Position numbers and translations under genes: made by a program. 58,221 bases of DNA from Flavobacteriaceae bacterium (GTDB lineage: Bacteria > Bacteroidota > Bacteroidia > Flavobacteriales > Flavobacteriaceae), in the NCBI GenBank assembly GCA_017857815.1, contig JAFMCL010000017.1:1-58221 (forward strand), written 5' to 3'. Under the pieces are notes generated by a model. It did no database searches, was not told the origin of the DNA, and saw only the letters and a list, made by a program, of their open reading frames with translations. Positions 8,658-21,191 of this stretch are shown here, one piece after another (within the stretch, counting starts at the first letter, position 1; each line of letters begins with the position of its first letter).

Positions 8658-9374
8658 TTACATTTTTTCTAATACCCAACTTGGAGCAATTTTCATAATC
8701 CAAGCGATTAATCTCCATCTTTTGGTTATATAAACTTTTTTTTTCTGTTTTAAAATTGCCGAATAGATTTGATAGGAAGCTTTTTTTACGGGGGCTACCC
8801 AAAAAAGCCCCTCACCTTTAGCCATGGGTGTGTCCACAAGACCGGGTTGAACATCAGTAATTTTTAGGTCTAATTTTTCATTTTTAGCAATACATCTCAA
8901 AGCTTCAAGATAATTTGCTTGAAATGCTTTCGACGCACTATAAGAAGGACAATATCGATTACCCCTTAAAGAGGCGATAGATGAAATTCCAACGAGATGA
9001 CCATGACCTTGCTTTTTTAGCTTTGAAAACATAAATTCATAGACTTTGGCAATGCCGTTGACATTAGTTTTGATTACTTTATTTTCTATTTCCCAGTTCA
9101 ATTCTTGATTCAATTCAGAAACTCCAGAGGAAACGATTACTAAATCAACGACCTTTAGTTGGCTGAAAAGTGATTCCATTTTATCGTCTGAATTATTTAT
9201 TTCTGTTATATCGTGCTCTTGAATTAAAATACGATTTTTAGAATTTCCTTTTATTTCATTTAGCAAATCCGTCCTACGCCCAGTTATTGCAACAGTCCAA
9301 TCCTTTTCAATCAGTATTTCAGCTAGACCTCTTCCGATTCCAGAGGTTCCTCCAATTATAATTGCTTTTTGCAT
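8658..9374 (-). CDS. short-chain dehydrogenase/reductase
   Basis: I chose the ATG at 9374 because it puts the Rossmann motif at the usual distance (MQKAIIIGGTSGIGRG); an upstream ATG at 9395 would add seven residues. The cofactor motif GGTSGIG, the SSG motif (replacing NAG), the catalytic Ser in GISSIAS and YSASK (Tyr and Lys) are all present in a product of about 238 residues. It is a cytoplasmic NAD(P)-dependent oxidoreductase. The C-terminus carries a hydrophobic patch (RLIAWIMKIAPSWV) that could bind membrane or lipid. The substrate is unknown. Confidence 0.85.
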   Translation of the reverse strand: MQKAIIIGGTSGIGRGLAEILIEKDWTVAITGRRTDLLNEIKGNSKNRILIQEHDITEINNSDDKMESLFSQLKVVDLVIVSSGVSELNQELNWEIENKVIKTNVNGIAKVYEFMFSKLKKQGHGHLVGISSIASLRGNRYCPSYSASKAFQANYLEALRCIAKNEKLDLKITDVQPGLVDTPMAKGEGLFWVAPVKKASYQIYSAILKQKKKVYITKRWRLIAWIMKIAPSWVLEKM

Positions 9375-11816
<2,442 letters not shown>

Positions 11817-11838
11817 ATTCAAAATTTATCTTAGTTTT

Positions 11839-11869
11839 AAAAAACCCGATTTCATATCGGGTTTTTTGT
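11839..11869 (+). terminator. rho-independent terminator of katG
   Basis: The stem AACCCGAT (about 11843-11850) pairs with ATCGGGTT (about 11855-11862) around a short loop. It is followed by a T run and preceded by an A run, so it may work in both directions. It lies 23 bp after the katG stop. Confidence 0.9.
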
Positions 11870-11982
11870 TTCATGGATTTGAAACATAATGTAATTCACA
11901 CTAAGATTTACTAAGCATCAATATATTTTAAACACCCTTGTTTTGCAATTGAATTCGTATTTTTGTGCGAGAAGTTAATGTA

Positions 11983-12901
11983 ATGGCAAAAAAGGGAAAA
12001 CCTGCACAAACCACCGATCCAAATGTAATCCGCCAGCGCCAACTGCTCCTGGGCGGTGCTTTGATGTTGATTGCACTACTATTATCCATAGCTTTTATTT
12101 CATACCTATATGATTGGAAAGCAGACAATAGTACTCTAGGCGCATTCACAGACAAAACTGTAAAAGCTCAAAATCTACTCAATAAAATTTGGAGCATTGG
12201 AGAGTCATTTTTTTGTGTCTCAAGGAGTAGGATTGGCATTCATTCTTTTTCCGTACTTACTAGGACTTAGTGGATTTCAATTGTTTTTTAATCGCAGTTT
12301 ACATCGTTTGGCTTCATTCTGGGGATGGGGCATCGCTCATATCCTTTGGCTCAGTATCGCCTTTGGATATTTTTTCCCAAGTCAGCCGCTGTACTCAGGA
12401 ATTATAGGATATGAGATCAACCTTTTTCTCACTACCTATATTGGTCGTATCGGAATCTTCACTGGTCTAACTTTTTTCTTTTTGTGCTTTTTGGTCTTAG
12501 AACTGGGTTGGACTCCAGAAAAAATGAAGACTTGGTGGAACCGAGTTATGGTCCAAACAAAAAACTCAAACACTCCCGGAGAAGAGCAAGATATTGAACC
12601 CTGTAGTTCAAAGGAGCATAGTACCGAAACACCCAATGAAGCAGAAATCGATTTGTCTCCCACTCCCTCTGCCCACATAGTAGAGCCAGAAGAAACACTC
12701 TCCTTGAAAAAGAATTAAATCACAATGGAAGTGGAAGCCGCTGAGGAAGAAACTATGGATGAAGTGCTTGCAAAACATTTGGTGGAAAACAAGATTTTTT
12801 TAATCGTTCACATCAACATGCTTTTACCGGGAAATCAAATGGGAATTTCCCCAGTAATTCTTTGGCTCAGATTACCCATACAATTTGTGTTCATCTACTG
12901 A
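11983..12901 (+). pseudogene. ftsK: frameshifted, 3'-truncated ftsK copy
   Basis: ATG 11983 opens MAKKGKPAQ, a first membrane helix and the YDWKADNSTL motif typical of flavobacterial FtsK N-termini. One frame ends after a frameshift near 12200. The continuation (SQGVGLAFILFPYLLGLSGFQLFFN, then two or three more helices) is in another frame and stops at TAA 12716-12718. The same frame then resumes with an acidic linker (MEVEAAEEETMDEVLAKHLVE) like the FtsK linker. Homology fades after about 12785, and the motor domain with Walker motifs and the gamma domain are absent. FtsK is normally essential, so an intact copy is expected elsewhere in the genome. Confidence 0.8.
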
Positions 12902-13043
12902 GCCTATACCAAACTTAAGTAAACACGAATTAATTTTTAACAACAGCACCTGATCTTATTTGATTTTAAAAACAACTCCTTAATACGTTTAAAAAATAAA
13001 TTGTAATTTCATTACCATTAGTTTTAAAAATGATTTTTCATTT

Positions 13044-15764
13044 ATGAAAAGGAATACTTTCTCAAAGATCATTAGTGGGATATTACTGATTTTACTGATT
13101 TTCATTTTTTTTGGTTTAAAACCTGAAGAAAAAGTAGATTTCAGTACGCAGGTAAAACCAATCCTCAACAAGCGTTGTATCTCCTGCCACGGGGGCGTTA
13201 AAAAAAACGCAGGATTGAGCTTTCTATTTCAAGAAGAAGCGATGTCAATCACCGAATCTGGAATGCCTGTTATTCTCCCAGGCAATGCAAAAAAAAGTCT
13301 TCTGATCCAAAAACTACATGAGACGGATCCCGAACAGCGAATGCCTTACCAAAAAGAACCGCTATCAAAAGAAGAAATTGACATACTCACGCGCTGGATA
13401 GATCAAGGAGCAGAATGGGGAGCGCATTGGGCATATACTGTTCCAAAAAAAGAGACATTGCCCGAGGTTGCAGACGAATTTAAGGAGTTGGGTTTTTTAA
13501 GACAACCCATCGACTACTTTGTTGCAGCCCGAATGGAAGAACTAAAATTATCTCCCAACCAGATCGCTGATAAAGAAATTTTGGCAAGACGCGTAGCATT
13601 TGATTTGACAGGGCTTCCCCCAGCGCGGCCTCTTTTTGATGCTTTTATTTCTAATAAAATAAGTTATGAAAATCTCGTTGACAGTCTTTTAAATTCTAAT
13701 GGTTATGGCGAGAAATGGGCAAGCTGGTGGCTCGATTTAGCCCGTTATGCGGATACCAAAGGTTATGAAAAAGATGCCGGTCGTTCCATATGGCAATACC
13801 GCGATTGGGTTATTCGCGCCCTCAATGATGACATGCCCTACGACACATTTTCTGTAGAACAATTGGCAGGAGACTTGCTGCCCAACCCTAGTGTGGATCA
13901 ATTGATTGCTACCGCCTTTCATCGCAATACCATGAGCAACGACGAAGGCGGAACAGAAGATGAGGAGTTTAGAGTCGCCTCTGTGATCGATCGTGTTAAT
14001 ACCACTTTTGATGTATGGCAAAGCACGACCATAAGTTGCGTCCAATGTCACAGTCACCCCTATGATCCCATTAAGCAAAATGAATATTATAAATTAATGG
14101 CATTTTTTAATAATTCCAGAGATGAAGACACCCCCGACGAAGCACCAAATTTTAGAATCTATTCTGATGAAAACACAAAAAGGATCGCGTCTATTTTAGA
14201 ATGGAGTGCTCAATATGGGGATAAAAAAACCATCGAGGATTTAGATAAATTCTTTCAGTACTTAGAACCCAAATACCAATTGCACAATTGTAAAGACTTT
14301 GTTAATGGAGAGCTTTCCGATTCAAAATATCTCGCACTTCGAAACAATGGTTCCGCCTATCTCAGAAATGTCAATACTCAGGGGAATACGAATTTGTACT
14401 TTTATTATACCGCCAACCCAAGGGGAACTGAAATCACCATTCGCAATGGAAGTGCTAAGGGAGAAGTCTTAGCTAAATTTCCTGCCAAGCAAAGCAAATG
14501 GACCATTGCGAAAGTTCCATTCAAGCCAGTAAACGAGACCATCGATTTGTATATCGAATCTAAAAACGATGGAATTACCCCCCTAAGAACGGGGAGTAAA
14601 ATTCTATGGTTTGCCTTTGTCCCTGAACTTCCCGGTAAAGGGGAAATAGGTTTTAATAAAATTGAAAAAGAACTTCTTGAACTAATTAACAACCCTGAAA
14701 GTTTAACCCCTATTATGATCGAAAACCCCAAGCACATGCAACGAAGCACGCATGTTTTCGACAGAGGAGATTGGACCTCCAAAGGGGAAGAGGTCGCAGC
14801 GGGCACTCCAGAATTTTTAAACAATTGGGACAATGAATGGGAGAAAAACAGATTGGGGTTGGCCAAATGGATTGTCAGTGAGGAAAACCCCTTAACCGCT
14901 AGAACGCTAATTAACAGGGTTTGGCATCAACTTTTTGGCCGTGGTATCGTGAGTACAATCGAAGACATGGGAACCCAATCAGAACCCCCATCACACCCCG
15001 CTTTATTGGATTGGATGGCGGTGAATTTTATTGAATCTCAAGACTGGAAGTTGAAAAGTCTCATGAGATCCATAGTGCTTTCTGGAACCTACAGACAGAG
15101 TTCAAAAATCAATAAAGAAAAAAAACAAATTGATCCCAAAAACGAATATTATGCACGTGGGCCTAAGCTTAGATTGAGTGCTGAAGAAATTAGAGATCAA
15201 ACTTTGGCTGTTTCAGGCTTATTGTCAAAAAAAATGCATGGTCCTGGAGTAATGCCGCCTCAACCAGAGGGTATTTGGGGACATGCTTACATGGGAGATC
15301 TTTGGAAAGTAAGTAAAGGAGAAGATCGATACAGAAGAGCGGTTTACACTTATTTTAAAAGAACAAGTCCCTATCCTTCTTTCATGACTTTTGATGCAGG
15401 AAGTAGAGAGGTTTGCTCGGTGAGAAGACTCCCAACCAATACTCCGCTCCAGGCATTGGTTACCTTAAACGATCCCGTCTATTTGGAAGCTGCGATGAAT
15501 TTTGCAAAAATTCATTTGGAGCTAAATTCAATAGAAGAAGCTATAAAAATGATGTATAACAAAGCGACTTTAAAAAAAATTAATGTTCAAAAACTCCAGG
15601 TCTTAAAAGATCTTTATGATGCTGCAATTACTGAATATGAAGAAGACCCCGCCGCACTTGATGGATTTTTAGACCTTAAAGAAATTACCGACAAAAGATT
15701 GGCAGCACTCACTTTGGTCGCGAATGCGATTATGAATTTAGATGAATTTTTGACCCACGCTTGA
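13044..15764 (+). CDS. PSD1 / planctomycete cytochrome c domain protein (DUF1549-DUF1553)
   Basis: A 906-residue exported protein with one N-terminal membrane or signal helix (about 7-24). The cytochrome c haem site CISCH is at 45-49, within a PSCyt1 domain. PSCyt2/DUF1549 covers about 150-360 and PSD1/DUF1553 about 600-870. Between them, residues about 435-525 look like a carbohydrate-binding beta-sandwich. These proteins are abundant in Planctomycetes and marine Bacteroidota and are linked by context to polysaccharide breakdown, but their reaction is not established. The stop overlaps the start region of the DUF1501 gene, an almost invariant partner. Confidence 0.93.
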   Translation: MKRNTFSKIISGILLILLIFIFFGLKPEEKVDFSTQVKPILNKRCISCHGGVKKNAGLSFLFQEEAMSITESGMPVILPGNAKKSLLIQKLHETDPEQRMPYQKEPLSKEEIDILTRWIDQGAEWGAHWAYTVPKKETLPEVADEFKELGFLRQPIDYFVAARMEELKLSPNQIADKEILARRVAFDLTGLPPARPLFDAFISNKISYENLVDSLLNSNGYGEKWASWWLDLARYADTKGYEKDAGRSIWQYRDWVIRALNDDMPYDTFSVEQLAGDLLPNPSVDQLIATAFHRNTMSNDEGGTEDEEFRVASVIDRVNTTFDVWQSTTISCVQCHSHPYDPIKQNEYYKLMAFFNNSRDEDTPDEAPNFRIYSDENTKRIASILEWSAQYGDKKTIEDLDKFFQYLEPKYQLHNCKDFVNGELSDSKYLALRNNGSAYLRNVNTQGNTNLYFYYTANPRGTEITIRNGSAKGEVLAKFPAKQSKWTIAKVPFKPVNETIDLYIESKNDGITPLRTGSKILWFAFVPELPGKGEIGFNKIEKELLELINNPESLTPIMIENPKHMQRSTHVFDRGDWTSKGEEVAAGTPEFLNNWDNEWEKNRLGLAKWIVSEENPLTARTLINRVWHQLFGRGIVSTIEDMGTQSEPPSHPALLDWMAVNFIESQDWKLKSLMRSIVLSGTYRQSSKINKEKKQIDPKNEYYARGPKLRLSAEEIRDQTLAVSGLLSKKMHGPGVMPPQPEGIWGHAYMGDLWKVSKGEDRYRRAVYTYFKRTSPYPSFMTFDAGSREVCSVRRLPTNTPLQALVTLNDPVYLEAAMNFAKIHLELNSIEEAIKMMYNKATLKKINVQKLQVLKDLYDAAITEYEEDPAALDGFLDLKEITDKRLAALTLVANAIMNLDEFLTHA

Positions 15765-15766
15765 TT

Positions 15767-17266
15767 ATGGATAACTATAAAAAATTAATACAAGAACAAC
15801 TGTTGAGAAATGCACAAGTCAACAGCAGAAGACATTTTCTGAAGGACTGCACTTTAGGGATTGGCGGATTGGCATTGGGAAGCTTTTTACAATCTTGCAG
15901 TCCCAATTCTATTCCCAAAAACAACTACAGTACCGTTGACAGGACACTCAACCCTTTGGCTCCGCTTGCTCCTCCCTTTGCTCCTAAGGTAAAGAGTGTA
16001 ATTTACTTGCACATGGTTGGTGCGCCTTCTCAATTAGAGATGTTTGATTATAAACCGGAACTACAAAAATTACACAATCAAAAGTGTCCAAAATCTCTTT
16101 TAGAAGGGAAAAAGTTTGCTTTTATTCGCGGCGAACCCACCATGCTAGGGCCACAAGCTTCCTTTTCTCAAGCGGGGGAATCTGGAAATTGGATTTCTGA
16201 ATACTTACCTCATTTTAAAAAAGTAATCGATGATGTCGCTTTTCTAAAGGCAGTCCATACCGACCAATTCAATCATGGTCCAGCACAGCTCCTGATGCAT
16301 ACCGGAAGTGCTCGTTTTGGACGACCAAGTATAGGATCTTGGGCGACCTACGGATTGGGAACTGAAAACCAAAATTTACCCGGTTTTGTAGTGCTCAGCT
16401 CGGGAGGGACACCTGATGCGGGTAAAAGTGTCTGGGGAAATGGTTTTTTACCTTCTGTATATCAAGGAGTTCAATGCCGATCGAAGGGAGATCCAGTGCT
16501 CTACCTTAAAGATCCCAAAGGCGTTTCTAGAGGTTTAAAAAAGGATATTGTCTCCGCCATAAATTCGATCAATCATCAAGAGTTTTTAGAATATGAAGAT
16601 CCTGAGGTTTTGTCCAGAATCAATCAATATGAAATGGCTTACCGGATGCAAATTGCGGTACCCGAAGTAATGGACATTAACAGCGAGCCAGAATCTATCA
16701 AAGAAATGTATGGTGTCAAGCCAGGGGAAGAATCCTTCGCAAACAATTGTCTTTTGGCAAGAAAAATGGTTGAGGAAGGCGTTCGTTTTGTTCAGCTTTA
16801 TGACTGGGGCTGGGACACTCATGGGACGAATCACAACACTTCTGTGGATTTGGGTTTACGCAATAAATGTCGTGAAATTGATCGTCCGATTACGGCACTT
16901 CTTTTGGACTTAAAACAAAGAGGGCTTTTAGACGAAACGCTGATTGTCTGGGGAGGTGAATTTGGAAGGACACCAATGCAAGAAACCCGAGAGGGAAAAA
17001 CAAATAAATATAAAGGACGCGACCATCACGGCGATGCTTTCACCATGTGGATGGCAGGAGGGGGAATTAAAAAAGGAGCCCTTCATGGGGCAACGGACGA
17101 AATTGGGTTTTCTGGAGTTGAAGGACGCGTTTCAGTTCATGATATTCAAGCAACGATTCTTCATTTACTTGGATTTGATCACGAACAATTCACCTATGAT
17201 TATCAGGGACGACCTTTTCGACTTACTGATGTTGCGGGGAATGTGATCCAAGAAATTCTAGCATAG
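15767..17266 (+). CDS. DUF1501 protein, Tat-exported lipoprotein
   Basis: I chose ATG 15767 because it puts the twin-arginine signal SRRHFLKD (Arg21-Arg22) and the following hydrophobic stretch near the N-terminus; the stretch ends in a lipobox-like LQSC with Cys44. The mature domain is of the sulfatase/alkaline-phosphatase-like DUF1501 type, with LIVWGGEFGRTP and the DHHGDAFTMW region preserved. The 499-residue length is normal. Tat export implies cytoplasmic folding or cofactor loading. It follows the DUF1553 gene directly, so they are co-transcribed and probably form one extracytoplasmic system. The substrate is unknown. Confidence 0.92.
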   Translation: MDNYKKLIQEQLLRNAQVNSRRHFLKDCTLGIGGLALGSFLQSCSPNSIPKNNYSTVDRTLNPLAPLAPPFAPKVKSVIYLHMVGAPSQLEMFDYKPELQKLHNQKCPKSLLEGKKFAFIRGEPTMLGPQASFSQAGESGNWISEYLPHFKKVIDDVAFLKAVHTDQFNHGPAQLLMHTGSARFGRPSIGSWATYGLGTENQNLPGFVVLSSGGTPDAGKSVWGNGFLPSVYQGVQCRSKGDPVLYLKDPKGVSRGLKKDIVSAINSINHQEFLEYEDPEVLSRINQYEMAYRMQIAVPEVMDINSEPESIKEMYGVKPGEESFANNCLLARKMVEEGVRFVQLYDWGWDTHGTNHNTSVDLGLRNKCREIDRPITALLLDLKQRGLLDETLIVWGGEFGRTPMQETREGKTNKYKGRDHHGDAFTMWMAGGGIKKGALHGATDEIGFSGVEGRVSVHDIQATILHLLGFDHEQFTYDYQGRPFRLTDVAGNVIQEILA

Positions 17267-17340
17267 TCCTTTTTAAATTGATAAAACAGTTTTCCTATAC
17301 CTCTTAAGCATTTAATAAAAATTAAAAAAACAACAAGCAT

Positions 17341-18729
17341 TTGATAGATTCATTGGTTACACTTCTCGGTAGATTTCATCCTTTAATCGTTCACCTTCCA
17401 ATTGGTTTTTTATTACTTGGCTTGATGATGGCTTTTTATGACCGCAAAGAAAAAAAGCATTTGGGAATACTTAAGTTCGCCTTTTTATGGGGTGCCATAA
17501 GCACCTTGCTCGCCGTAATAACAGGATTGGTTCAATACGACCAAGAGGGCTATCAATGGCGTGATATTCAATGGCATTTGATTTTTGGAATTCTTACAAC
17601 AGGCCTCTCTTTTGCGTATTATTTCCATCTTATTGACTTTGTATTTTTTAAAAGAATACCAGAAAAATTATTAGTCTTCAGCTTGTTATTTGTTTTAATA
17701 CTCACGGGACACTTAGGCGGCAATCTCACCCATGGGTCAGATCATTTAATCGAACCTCTTCCACAAGGTTTAAAAGACGCTTTGGGAATGGAAACTCCTG
17801 CGGTTTTGTTTGAATTAAACCCCGACACCTTCCGCGAATTACCATTTTATGGCGGTGTTGTTCAGCCCATTTTAGACCTAAAGTGCGTGAGTTGTCACAA
17901 CCAGAAAAAATCAAAGGGAGAGTTACTTTTAAATGATTATAAAGGAATTGTTGCAGGTGGAGAAAGCGGTGAGGTGATCAATTTTGAGATCCCAAGAAAA
18001 AGTCTAATTTGGAAATACATTCATCTTCCGTTGGAGGACGAAATGCACATGCCCCCAAAGGCAAAAACACAGCTAACTAAAGCAGAAATTAAAGTAATTA
18101 GCCGATGGATTGAGTTGGGCGCAGATGAAAAAAAAGTCATCAAGGACTTAGGTTTGGAGCGAAGTGTTTTTAGTAGTTTTTTTCCAAAAAATACAATGGG
18201 AATTTATCCTAAAATTGAAATTCCTGCTGCGAATACTGAGGTAGTTGAAAACTTAAAAGATTTAGGAATTAATATTGCTCCAATATTTAAAACTGCTTCT
18301 TTTTTAGAAGTTTCTTGCGTCAACATGTCTCTTTTTGAAGATCAATTTTTGGATTCGTTACTTCCAATAAAGGATAACATTGTTTACCTAGATTTAGGTA
18401 AAACAAAAATAACAGATAGTGTTTTTAGCTCACTTGTAAAGTTCCAACATTTAACGGTGCTTAAGTTAGATAATACCGAGATTACTGGAAAAGGAATCGG
18501 TAAACTGTCAGGATTGCTTCACTTAAAACAAATCAATCTGACCAATTCCAATTTTGATTTCGAAATTCTCCCAACTTTATTTTCTTTTCCCGCTTTGACG
18601 GATGTGTTTTTATTTCAAAAAGACTCAATGGATTATAATTCCGATAATATACCGCAAAACTTAAAAGCTGTTTTCGAGTTTGGGAATTACAAAGTGGATG
18701 CCATTCCCAGTGATAAAATTATTTATTGA
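17341..18729 (+). CDS. DUF2231 membrane protein with c-type cytochrome and leucine-rich-repeat-like C-terminus
   Basis: The start is a TTG at 17341; no in-frame ATG lies nearby. Residues about 8-130 form four membrane helices (DUF2231, LIVHLPIGFLLLG). The haem motif CVSCH is at 182-186 in a planctomycete-type cytochrome domain with a second conserved block (DEMHMPPK). Residues about 300-440 read as LRR-like strands (LDLGKTKITDSVFSSL, LKLDNTEITGKGI). It follows the DUF1501 gene by 74 bp and completes a three-gene redox-like operon. It may pass electrons from the DUF1553 cytochrome to the membrane chain; this is inference. Confidence 0.85.
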   Translation: MIDSLVTLLGRFHPLIVHLPIGFLLLGLMMAFYDRKEKKHLGILKFAFLWGAISTLLAVITGLVQYDQEGYQWRDIQWHLIFGILTTGLSFAYYFHLIDFVFFKRIPEKLLVFSLLFVLILTGHLGGNLTHGSDHLIEPLPQGLKDALGMETPAVLFELNPDTFRELPFYGGVVQPILDLKCVSCHNQKKSKGELLLNDYKGIVAGGESGEVINFEIPRKSLIWKYIHLPLEDEMHMPPKAKTQLTKAEIKVISRWIELGADEKKVIKDLGLERSVFSSFFPKNTMGIYPKIEIPAANTEVVENLKDLGINIAPIFKTASFLEVSCVNMSLFEDQFLDSLLPIKDNIVYLDLGKTKITDSVFSSLVKFQHLTVLKLDNTEITGKGIGKLSGLLHLKQINLTNSNFDFEILPTLFSFPALTDVFLFQKDSMDYNSDNIPQNLKAVFEFGNYKVDAIPSDKIIY

Positions 18730-18741
18730 GTTTTCTCTTTA

Positions 18742-19824
18742 TTATTCTTCCACAATTAGTTTCCCTTCTTGATTGATAAAATAAGTGATGCCAGTTTTTT
18801 GACTTTTAGTTTTTAACAGATAGCCTTTTGGATTTATGATTTGTTCCATAATTAAATCATTTCCTTTATGGGATTCTTTAATCGGAAACTTCACTTTAAG
18901 GTCTGTTTTATCTCCAGATGAACGCAAAACTTTTCTATAATGCTCATACATCCATAAAACAAGCTGTGTATCTTCGGGATATTCAAACTGTGGGATGTTT
19001 TTGCTTGCCGATTTTTTATTGAAATGAACGAAACCCCACCTTTCAGGTTCATGCATGTTGATCACTTCTTGTGGACTCCACACCCAATTATACTCTGGTA
19101 AAAACTTTCCTTGAGGATCTTTTTTTCGATAATATTTGTTGTTTACTAATTCGTAATCCCATTCAACTCTAGAAAAATTTAAACGCCAAGTTTCACCTTC
19201 TGGAGCTTGCTTCTCATTCGTGGCTTCGAGCAATGATTTCCAAGGAATCGCAATCTCTACCGTCCAAAACTGATCGATATCCGAGGCATCGTTTATTGTC
19301 CCAGAGACATTAACATTTGATTGAAAACCTTTGACATCCCACTGATTTAGAACCACAGGATGGTTTCGATAGGGTTTGGTTAAAAACAAATCCCAAACAG
19401 TATTTAAGGCATTGACTTCGATTTCCATATAATTGTGGGTGTCCCCATCAGGATCAATAAAAATCTCAAAATCATTGTTATAAAAAATCACAGTATCCCG
19501 CTGTTTAAGATCTCCCCAAATGTGTGGTTCTTTCAATTTCGTAAAAAAATAGAGATTATTATCATCCCATAGCATTTTCATTCGGGTCTCAAACCTCGGA
19601 GTTTTCAGCCCTTCAATCTCAATAAAGGGTTCGGTCCAAGCATTGTCTTTCCATACTTGCTCATTATCTTTCCCATCGACAGTAATTTCTTGAGTTGTAT
19701 AGTTCGCCACATAGTTTTTTGGCAATTTGGGTAACTGAACCTCTTTGTTCGCCCCCGGGGGAGTCGAACACGAGACAAAGGCCAGTAATAATAAAGCAGA
19801 AAATTTCAATAGAATAGTAGACAT
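18742..19824 (-). CDS. lipoprotein with CBM9-like carbohydrate-binding domain
   Basis: This 360-residue lipoprotein has the lipobox FVSC (Cys19). Residues about 45-255 form a family-9-like carbohydrate-binding beta-sandwich, with TVDGKDNEQVWKDNAW at the start, the DNNLYFFTKLKEP strand and the NDFEIFIDPDGDTHNYMEIEVNA metal/sugar-site signature. It is probably surface-exposed and binds sugar, with no catalytic motif seen. It converges on the DUF2231 cytochrome gene and fits the polysaccharide theme of the region. Confidence 0.85.
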   Translation of the reverse strand: MSTILLKFSALLLLAFVSCSTPPGANKEVQLPKLPKNYVANYTTQEITVDGKDNEQVWKDNAWTEPFIEIEGLKTPRFETRMKMLWDDNNLYFFTKLKEPHIWGDLKQRDTVIFYNNDFEIFIDPDGDTHNYMEIEVNALNTVWDLFLTKPYRNHPVVLNQWDVKGFQSNVNVSGTINDASDIDQFWTVEIAIPWKSLLEATNEKQAPEGETWRLNFSRVEWDYELVNNKYYRKKDPQGKFLPEYNWVWSPQEVINMHEPERWGFVHFNKKSASKNIPQFEYPEDTQLVLWMYEHYRKVLRSSGDKTDLKVKFPIKESHKGNDLIMEQIINPKGYLLKTKSQKTGITYFINQEGKLIVEE

Positions 19825-20137
19825 TAACGGGTTATGGTTTTAATGAGTTTGTAAATTACAATATATTTTTTTTTAAACCTGAACTAAATTTCACAACCAT
19901 TGAGACTCAAAAATAGACATTTATTTATGTAAAGTAAATCACTAAAATTTTTAAAAGAAAAAACAAGAACTAGTGTTTATGATTAAAAAACCGCTGCACC
20001 ACAATTTAATATTAAAAGACCAGAGGATGTAAGTAAGCACTTTTAATTATGACATAAGACATTGTTAAGCAGTTTAAACAGGAGTGATGTAGATGTTTTT
20101 AAAATCGATTTAATAGTAAGTGGTTGCTTACAAAACT
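19825..20137. other. intergenic gap with nothing recognised
   Basis: A 313-bp AT-rich stretch between two minus-strand genes, where the promoter of the CBM9 lipoprotein gene should lie. I find no small frame with coding bias, no tRNA and no strong hairpin. Confidence 0.5.
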
Positions 20138-21046
20138 TTAATTTTTATGCTTCTCGAGAAATCCATTCACCACAAGAAATGAGTCAACTTTAATCATGGT
20201 AGCATCATAAGCTCCATTCTCGGCATTTCTATTGTGATTAAAAAATCCATGTTTTTCTCCTTCGTAGAGGTGTGTAACGCATTCATTCCCATATGTTTTC
20301 ATCTTTGAATCAAACTTCAAAACTGTTTTATAATCAACAGTGGTGTCAGCTTCCCCATGAAAAATAATTGTAGGGGGGGTGTTTTCATTTATAAAGTTAT
20401 AAGGAGATAGGACTTCAGGAGCAACACCTAATTTTGTTAAAGTGTAATTATTTTTTTCCCATGAAGAGCTTATCTTTTCAAAAGGGTATAAAATCACAAC
20501 AGGATTAAATAAAATCATGGCGTTGGGTCTAGAGCTCACATTTTTATCTTCGGTTACCTCATCGTGCATTGGAATTGTCCCAGTTGCAGCAGCTAAATGA
20601 CCTCCGGCAGAACCACCACTTGCTACAATTTTGTCGGGAGTTACCCCCAAAGCATCAGCATTTTTTCTCACCCATCTGATGGCTGATTTCGCATCCTTTA
20701 CTGCATAAACCGCAGTTGTATTGTTTCTAGAAGAGACCCTATAATCTGCCAATATTGCAACCATTCCTCGAGCACTTAAATATTTACAATGTTCAAGAAA
20801 TTGGTTTGGATTCCCGCCTTTCCAGCCTCCCCCAAAGAAAAAAACAATGGCAGGTCTGGGATCATTTTTTATAGATTGGGGAGGATTAAAAACCCATAAC
20901 TTAAGATTCAATTCATTAACTTTTTTATAAACAAAGCTGGTGTCACTTTCAATTTTAGGAGGATAAACACTTTGAGAATATAGGGATCCTATATTGAAAA
21001 AAATTAATGTCATGGACAACAAACAAACCTCATCAATTTTTTTCAT
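20138..21046 (-). CDS. secreted alpha/beta-hydrolase (esterase, COG0657 type)
   Basis: I chose ATG 21046 because it starts directly at the signal peptide (MKKIDEVCLLSMTLIFFNIGSLYSQ); an upstream in-frame ATG at 21079 would add 11 residues before it. The 302-residue product has the oxyanion motif GGGW at 72-75, nucleophile Ser146 in GGSAGG, Asp234 (HGEADTTVD) and His266 (EKHGF). It resembles the esterase at 2770-3699 in fold but is divergent. It likely deacylates glycans or small esters outside the cytoplasm; the substrate is unknown. Confidence 0.85.
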   Translation of the reverse strand: MKKIDEVCLLSMTLIFFNIGSLYSQSVYPPKIESDTSFVYKKVNELNLKLWVFNPPQSIKNDPRPAIVFFFGGGWKGGNPNQFLEHCKYLSARGMVAILADYRVSSRNNTTAVYAVKDAKSAIRWVRKNADALGVTPDKIVASGGSAGGHLAAATGTIPMHDEVTEDKNVSSRPNAMILFNPVVILYPFEKISSSWEKNNYTLTKLGVAPEVLSPYNFINENTPPTIIFHGEADTTVDYKTVLKFDSKMKTYGNECVTHLYEGEKHGFFNHNRNAENGAYDATMIKVDSFLVVNGFLEKHKN

Positions 21047-21191
21047 GAACCAAGATAAATGTTTAATACCTTCAAACATAATATAACCACCGGACTTTTA
21101 CAACTATTTTCACTGTCAGGAAAACCACCTAGAAACTTAAATACACTTAAATTGTAGTGATTTAATTTTCATAAATAATTAAACAAATACG

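Noticed and set aside
12785-12920. Alternative frame (GGKQDFFNRSHQHAFTGKSNG...) after the ftsK linker
   Set aside because: It reads smoothly for about 45 residues but matches no known FtsK segment, so I could not decide between remnant and chance.
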